Assembly: GCA_937895985.1 (NCBI GenBank)
Contig: CALBKL010000058.1
Location: 1-9,970 of the forward strand
DNA from: an uncultured Solobacterium sp.
Lineage (GTDB): Bacteria; Bacillota_I; Bacilli_A; Erysipelotrichales; Erysipelotrichaceae
Length of the DNA stretch: 9,970 bases
Direction of reading: 5' to 3'
Shown here: piece by piece, positions 7,029 through 9,970 of the stretch
How the letters are laid out: every line of letters starts with the position of its first letter
Numbering within the stretch: the first letter of the stretch is position 1
The notes under the pieces: model-generated
The model's database searches: none
The model's input: the letters and a program-made list of their open reading frames with translations, nothing else
Told to the model about the DNA's origin: nothing
Position numbers and translations under genes: made by a program

Positions 7029-7034
7029 GGGAGA
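7029..7034 (+). promoter_or_regulatory. Ribosome-binding site that fixes the start of the 307-residue protein
   Basis: GGGAGA at 7029-7034 sits 4 nt before the ATG at 7039. An in-frame ATG at 7027 overlaps this site and has only terminator T-run sequence before it, so 7039 is the better start. Confidence 0.7.
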
Positions 7035-7038
7035 ACAT

Positions 7039-7962
7039 ATGAAACTAAAAGACGTATTACGTCAGTACGACAAACAATCATTATATTTTTATGCTAGAGA
7101 TTTAGGAATCCAAGCTGCAAATAAAATCGCAATGGAAGAACTATATGAAAAGATGGTCGAAACCATTCTCTTGCATCATCATATCGAAAATCGACTTTCT
7201 ATATTAGATGATGAAACGTATCGGGTATTCATGCAAGTATTTAGAGATGAGGAAGTTAGAGAAGAAGATAATCTACGTTTAGAGCGCTTATTGGATTATG
7301 ATTTGATTGCATTTGAAGGAGAAGAACTCTTTGTTGTGGAAGAAGTAAAAAATATCTTTTTGCGCTGCCAAAATGATTCAACCTTCCAACAACAACGTTT
7401 ACAGAAAGTATGGTTATTACAGTGTCAACAGGTGTTAACGCACTATTGGGGCGAGTGTTCTATTGAACAGTTTTGTAAGGTACTCTTGTTAAAAGATTAC
7501 TTTGTGGAAGATGTTGATATCCAAGCTCTTTTACAACAACTTCCAGTAGGAGAGGTACAGATCGCAATAAAGGAGAACCAAGTTTATTGGCGCTCACTTT
7601 TAAACTCCTCCATGTTGAAGGAGTATCGAAAGTCTCAACAACGCTTTGATTATTATCTTCCTACAGTTGATGAAATTAAGATGTTGTTTGAATATGATTA
7701 CGATATACAACAAGAAGGCATACAAAGATTGAGAACAATACTATTATTGAAAGAGTTAGAGGAGAAAGATGTTGATCAACTTCTTCATGAGGTATGGAAT
7801 GATCTTTCCTATGGCTTAGACTATGAGGGAATCTATGCACGTTGTTTAGAGAAGACGGGGTTAACATCTGCAGAATTACCGCTATCCTTCATGAAGGATA
7901 TTGATAAAAATTGTCGTAAGTTTATCTATCGTGGACATACATATCTTGAAACAATCAATTGA
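7039..7962 (+). CDS. Uncharacterised cytoplasmic protein with a SAP/Rho-N-like N-terminus
   Basis: I do not recognise this 307-residue protein as a named family. It has no signal peptide or membrane segment. Residues about 1-40 (MKLKDVLRQYDKQSLYFYARDLGI, given in part, then a KIAMEELYEKMVETIL helix) follow the helix-extended-helix pattern of SAP or Rho N-terminal domains, which often touch nucleic acid. Residues about 58-105 (YRVFMQVF to EELFVVEEVKNIF) look like a winged helix, with LLDYDLIAFEGEELFVV as recognition helix end and wing. The remainder is helical, rich in L, Q and E, with QQQRLQKVWLLQCQQ and repeated LLL runs, and its C-terminus FIYRGHTYLETIN is beta-like. The layout resembles SAP-like plus winged-helix proteins that Bacillota carry without known function. 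A DNA- or RNA-related role is a guess. The stop is followed directly by the ZIP promoter. Confidence 0.75.
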   Translation: MKLKDVLRQYDKQSLYFYARDLGIQAANKIAMEELYEKMVETILLHHHIENRLSILDDETYRVFMQVFRDEEVREEDNLRLERLLDYDLIAFEGEELFVVEEVKNIFLRCQNDSTFQQQRLQKVWLLQCQQVLTHYWGECSIEQFCKVLLLKDYFVEDVDIQALLQQLPVGEVQIAIKENQVYWRSLLNSSMLKEYRKSQQRFDYYLPTVDEIKMLFEYDYDIQQEGIQRLRTILLLKELEEKDVDQLLHEVWNDLSYGLDYEGIYARCLEKTGLTSAELPLSFMKDIDKNCRKFIYRGHTYLETIN

Positions 7963-7999
7963 ACAATTGGGTATATGGATCACGTGGAATATTGATTGG

Positions 8000-8018
8000 T
8001 GTTATAATTCCGTATAAT
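8000..8018 (+). promoter_or_regulatory. Consensus extended -10 and tandem -10 box before the ZIP gene
   Basis: TGTTATAAT (8000-8008) is a perfect extended -10, and a second TATAAT follows at 8013-8018, ten bases on. No good -35 sits at 17 nt from either; TTGATT at 7992-7997 is 15 nt from the second. Extended -10 promoters can do without a -35. Transcription would start near 8015 or 8025, leaving a leader of about 12-22 nt, just enough for the ribosome site at 8021-8031. Confidence 0.55.
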
Positions 8019-8036
8019 TTGAGGAAAGAGGATTAT

Positions 8037-8819
8037 ATGTTATTGAGTACAACAATCGGTATATTAATACCATTTGTCGGCACATCTTTAGGTGCCGCAA
8101 TGGTATTTGTCTTAAAAGATAAAATGAGTGAGAAGCTACAGAAGGGGTTAACTGGATTTGCGGCAGGTGTCATGGTCGCTGCGTCTTTCTGGAGTTTATT
8201 AGTTCCTGCCCTAGAACAATCATCTTCTCTTGGAAAGTTATCCTTTATTCCTGCAGCCGTAGGCTTTTTGGTAGGTGTGGGTTTCTTATTATTCTTGGAT
8301 GAAGTAACTCCACATATGCATTTAGATAACACAGAAGAGGGTCCTAAAGAGAATCGTTTATCACGTTCCATCAAGTTGATACTTGCAGTAACACTGCATA
8401 ATATTCCAGAAGGAATGGCTGTTGGTGTTGTATATGCAGGTTGGTTAAATGGAAATAGTTCAATTACCTACTTTGGTGCACTTGCCTTAGCACTTGGTAT
8501 TGCGATTCAAAACTTCCCAGAGGGTGCCATTGTGTCAATGCCACTAAGAGCAGAGGGGATGCCAAAGTGGAAAACCTTTGTGTATGGTGTATTATCAGGT
8601 TTGGTTGAACCAATTGGTTCAATCATCACAATTTTATTTGCGACACAAGTCGTGCCATTACTACCATACTTCTTAAGTTTTGCGGCAGGTGCGATGATGT
8701 ATGTTGTTGTAGAAGAACTGATTCCTGAGATGTCAGAAGGAACACATACAAATATTGGAACTGTCTTATTCTCATTAGGTTTTGTGACAATGATGATTTT
8801 AGATGTAGCACTTGGATAA
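8037..8819 (+). CDS. ZIP-family divalent metal transporter, GufA/ZIP11-like
   Basis: ZIP proteins carry Zn, Fe or Mn into the cytosol. The 260-residue product has about eight hydrophobic segments (near 5-26, 38-57, 69-88, 112-135, 145-170, 180-202, 207-228 and 238-258). The metal-site motifs are LHNIPEGMAVG in segment 4 (H121, N122, E125) and IQNFPEGAIVSMPLRAEG in segment 5 (Q158, N159, E162). The glutamine in place of histidine at 158 and the SMPLRxEG tail are typical of the GufA/ZIP11 branch rather than ZupT. The loop before segment 4 has only two histidines (PHMHLDN). The ATG at 8037 is chosen because GAGGAAAGAGG at 8021-8031 lies just before it; starting at the in-frame ATG at 7959 would add 26 residues, with no ribosome site, overlap the previous gene and contain the promoter. 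Which metal it carries cannot be read from sequence. Confidence 0.93.
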   Translation: MLLSTTIGILIPFVGTSLGAAMVFVLKDKMSEKLQKGLTGFAAGVMVAASFWSLLVPALEQSSSLGKLSFIPAAVGFLVGVGFLLFLDEVTPHMHLDNTEEGPKENRLSRSIKLILAVTLHNIPEGMAVGVVYAGWLNGNSSITYFGALALALGIAIQNFPEGAIVSMPLRAEGMPKWKTFVYGVLSGLVEPIGSIITILFATQVVPLLPYFLSFAAGAMMYVVVEELIPEMSEGTHTNIGTVLFSLGFVTMMILDVALG

Positions 8820-8822
8820 AAT

Positions 8823-8856
8823 GAAAACGATTCTTCATATGAAGAATCGTCTTTTT
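8823..8856. terminator. Bidirectional intrinsic terminator between converging genes
   Basis: A perfect 10-bp stem, ACGATTCTTC (8827-8836) with GAAGAATCGT (8841-8850), has an ATAT centre. On the plus strand it runs into CTTTTT (8851-8856) and ends the ZIP gene. On the minus strand it runs into TTTT (complement of 8823-8826) and can end the small gene at 8894-9055. It starts within a few bases of the ZIP stop. Confidence 0.88.
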
Positions 8857-8893
8857 ATATTTTTCTCTTCTACAGAGTATTTATCTGGGTTAA

Positions 8894-8915
8894 TTATGCA
8901 GAAACTTCTGCATAA
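8894..8915. repeat. Perfect 10-bp inverted repeat at the small gene's stop codon
   Basis: TTATGCAGAA (8894-8903) and TTCTGCATAA (8906-8915) are perfect reverse complements with a 2-nt centre. Read on the minus strand, the repeat covers the last codons and the TAA of the small gene. No T-run follows in either direction, so it does not look like a classic terminator. It may protect the 3' end of the message or bind a protein. Confidence 0.6.
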
Positions 8916-9055
8916 GATTCATAACGGTACTCATTAATAATATTGATTGTACCGGATTCAGCTTCACGGACTAGTTCAGCTTGTCTGCTGGCATCTGCAT
9001 ATTCAATGACTGTACTACCGTTACTATTGGCTGTGTATTCAATTCTATAGCTCAA
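8894..9055 (-). CDS. Small 53-residue protein with TTG start, unknown function
   Basis: This gene lacks an ATG and would be missed by an ATG-only search. Read on the minus strand, it starts at TTG (9055-9053), has AAAAGGAGG at 9073-9065 nine bases upstream, and ends in TAA at 8896-8894. The product begins MSYRIEYTANSNGSTVIEYA and ends in YESYAEVSA, 53 residues. It is acidic, with no signal peptide, no transmembrane segment and no cysteine. The pattern suggests beta strand (SYRIEYT), turn (NSNG), strand (TVIEYA), helix (ASRQAELVREAES), strand (TINIINEYRYES), that is, a compact alpha/beta fold. I recognise no family. It has its own promoter (9124-9152) and lies between two terminators, so it is transcribed alone. 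Spacing, codon use and strong signals argue that it is real; its function is unknown. Confidence 0.7.
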   Translation of the reverse strand: MSYRIEYTANSNGSTVIEYADASRQAELVREAESGTINIINEYRYESYAEVSA

Positions 9056-9064
9056 TATGAAAAA

Positions 9065-9073
9065 CCTCCTTTT
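9065..9073 (-). promoter_or_regulatory. Ribosome-binding site deciding the TTG start
   Basis: AAAAGGAGG on the minus strand is close to the perfect anti-16S match and lies 9 nt before TTG at 9055. No ATG or GTG in the right frame follows within the next codons, and the frame has no other plausible start. Confidence 0.7.
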
Positions 9074-9123
9074 CTTTCTTGGATAAATGAAATGTATTGT
9101 TACAACTTCCTTATCTTTGAAAG

Positions 9124-9152
9124 ATTATAGGGTACAATATCTATTTTTGCAA
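9124..9152 (-). promoter_or_regulatory. Near-consensus sigma-A promoter for the small gene
   Basis: On the minus strand, TTGCAA (9152-9147) is separated by exactly 17 nt from a perfect TATAAT (9129-9124). The start would fall near 9117, giving a leader of about 60 nt. The leader complement holds the 9-bp palindrome TTGTTACAA (9097-9105), about 15 nt inside the predicted transcript, which might be an operator. Confidence 0.75.
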
Positions 9153-9165
9153 ATAAAATGCATAG

Positions 9166-9191
9166 AAAAAGTCTTCCGAAGAAGACTTTTT
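9166..9191 (-). terminator. UUCG-loop terminator overlapping the end of the minus-strand cell-wall gene
   Basis: On the minus strand, GTCTTC and GAAGAC pair around a TTCG loop, closed as C(UUCG)G, the extra-stable tetraloop. Five A-T pairs extend the stem, and the final TTTTT forms the T-run. Its first bases overlap the TAA stop at 9192-9190. It lies 14 nt before the small gene's -35 box, so the two minus-strand genes are separate units. Confidence 0.88.
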
Positions 9192-9970
9192 AGAAGTAAA
9201 TATAGACTGTAACAGTAGAACCTTTTCTGATTTGTTTACCGATGAGGCTATTACCATTACTATCACGTACATCCTGTACTCTACCACTCATGGATGCGAT
9301 GGTATCTCCAACAGCACGGTTAATTGTGATGTTGTTTGCGTTACCCCATTCAACGTATTGACGAGGGTCACTGTAACTTGGGACAGTGACTTTCGCAACT
9401 GGTGTGCGGAAGCTTACGCAGACTTCATTTGAAGCGACAGTATCTGTCTTTTCGTATCCATAGTAACCACATACCTGTGTATCCGTATCAGGTTGTAGAC
9501 CATCGATTACCTTCGATAGTTTATCACCTGTGTAGTTAATCGTTGCGACAACAGCACTATTTTGAACGACACGAGCCTTGTATGTAATTGGACCAGTGAT
9601 CCAAGAAATATCGAAGGTCTTGTCATCATGGCTTTCTTCAACCAGTTTCGCTGCGTCAGGATATGGTGTCCATTCGAAGTTTACAGTATCGTTACTATCA
9701 TTATAAGAAGCTGTAAAGGATGATAGATTCTGTGGAGTTGTAATGAGGTTTGTATATGTACCAAGTTTAGAGAACTCAGTCTTTACAAGACCTGTAGAAA
9801 CATAATCAGATGGAATTGTATCATCTGGTGCGACATATGGGTATAGACCTTTGATATGGGTGATCTTACTAATACCCTCAGGCATTGCAAGTTCACCAGG
9901 AGTACCATAGGCACTTTCTAGTGTATCTAGAACAGTACTGATAATAGCACCAGGGATATTCATATTTAAC
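9190..9970 (-). CDS. C-terminal part of a probable class A penicillin-binding protein with FnIII-like and PASTA-like tail (5' end outside window)
   Basis: The frame is open to the window edge; the ATG at 9963 is internal, since two more codons (L, N) continue upstream. About 259 residues are visible. The first 60 or so, with PGAIISTVLDTLE, ELAMPEGISK and SDYVSTGLVKTEFSKLG, resemble what follows the transpeptidase domain in Gram-positive PBP1a proteins. Next comes a fibronectin-III-like stretch starting TPQNLSSFTASYNDSNDTVN, with EWTPYPDA, a YKARVVQNSAVVATINYTG strand pair and GLQPDTDTQVCGYYGYE. The last 50 residues (AVGDTIASMSGRV to IRKGSTVTVYIYF) look like a divergent PASTA repeat, a module that binds peptidoglycan. 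The catalytic SxxK, SxN and KTG motifs would lie outside the window, so the PBP call is an inference. Another extracellular wall-binding protein is possible. Confidence 0.6.
   Translation of the reverse strand, partial: LNMNIPGAIISTVLDTLESAYGTPGELAMPEGISKITHIKGLYPYVAPDDTIPSDYVSTGLVKTEFSKLGTYTNLITTPQNLSSFTASYNDSNDTVNFEWTPYPDAAKLVEESHDDKTFDISWITGPITYKARVVQNSAVVATINYTGDKLSKVIDGLQPDTDTQVCGYYGYEKTDTVASNEVCVSFRTPVAKVTVPSYSDPRQYVEWGNANNITINRAVGDTIASMSGRVQDVRDSNGNSLIGKQIRKGSTVTVYIYF

Noticed and set aside
7956..7969. Repeated CAATTG-AA-CAATTG at the end of the 307-residue gene
   Set aside because: It is partly coding, short, AT-rich and each half is a palindrome by itself; chance is the simplest explanation.
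7959..8036. Longer N-terminus for the ZIP transporter starting at ATG 7959
   Set aside because: The extra 26 codons contain the promoter boxes and have no ribosome site; GAGGAAAGAGG supports 8037.
9232..9432. Plus-strand open frame of 66 codons antisense to the cell-wall gene
   Set aside because: It is low-complexity T/I/V-rich and lies wholly inside the well-supported minus-strand frame, with no ribosome site.

Overview
The window is ordinary low-GC chromosomal DNA from a Gram-positive Bacillota. Gene density is high, Shine-Dalgarno sites are strong, and most units end in an intrinsic hairpin plus T-run. The gene set (a yqeH-yhbY-yqeK-rsfS cluster, dnaD-nth, a DegV protein and a secreted lipoprotein flavin reductase) would suit a host-associated fermenter of the Erysipelotrichales type. 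That placement is inferred from general gene content and was not tested.

Positions 1-2106 hold a housekeeping cluster for ribosome assembly and nucleotide stress: the 3' part of yqeH, yhbY, a fused NadD-like/YqeK protein, and rsfS. Every junction overlaps (ATGA, ATGA, then 8 nt), and a terminator closes the unit. Positions 2133-4027 hold a YjjG-like HAD nucleotidase, dnaD and nth; the last two join at TAATG and form a pair also known from Bacillus. A DegV-family lipid-binding protein follows (4061-4963) with its own GNRA-loop terminator.

Positions 5038-7020 form a single-gene unit: an extended -10 promoter, a palindrome at the predicted transcript start, a 624-residue secreted lipoprotein with an FMN-attachment domain and a fumarate-reductase-type FAD domain, and a terminator. 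Next come an unrecognised 307-residue cytoplasmic protein (7039-7962) and a GufA-like ZIP metal transporter (8037-8819) with a consensus extended -10 box just upstream. A bidirectional terminator at 8823-8856 separates these from two minus-strand genes: an unannotated 53-codon gene starting at TTG (8894-9055) with its own near-consensus promoter, and the 3' end of a large extracellular protein, probably a class A penicillin-binding protein with a fibronectin-III-like and a PASTA-like tail (9190-9970).

I see no mobile element, CRISPR array, tRNA, rRNA, defence system or riboswitch. The items most worth a second look are the degenerate NadD domain fused to YqeK, the TTG-start small gene, and the unknown substrate and electron donor of the secreted flavin reductase. 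Nothing here amounts to a clearly new multi-gene system.
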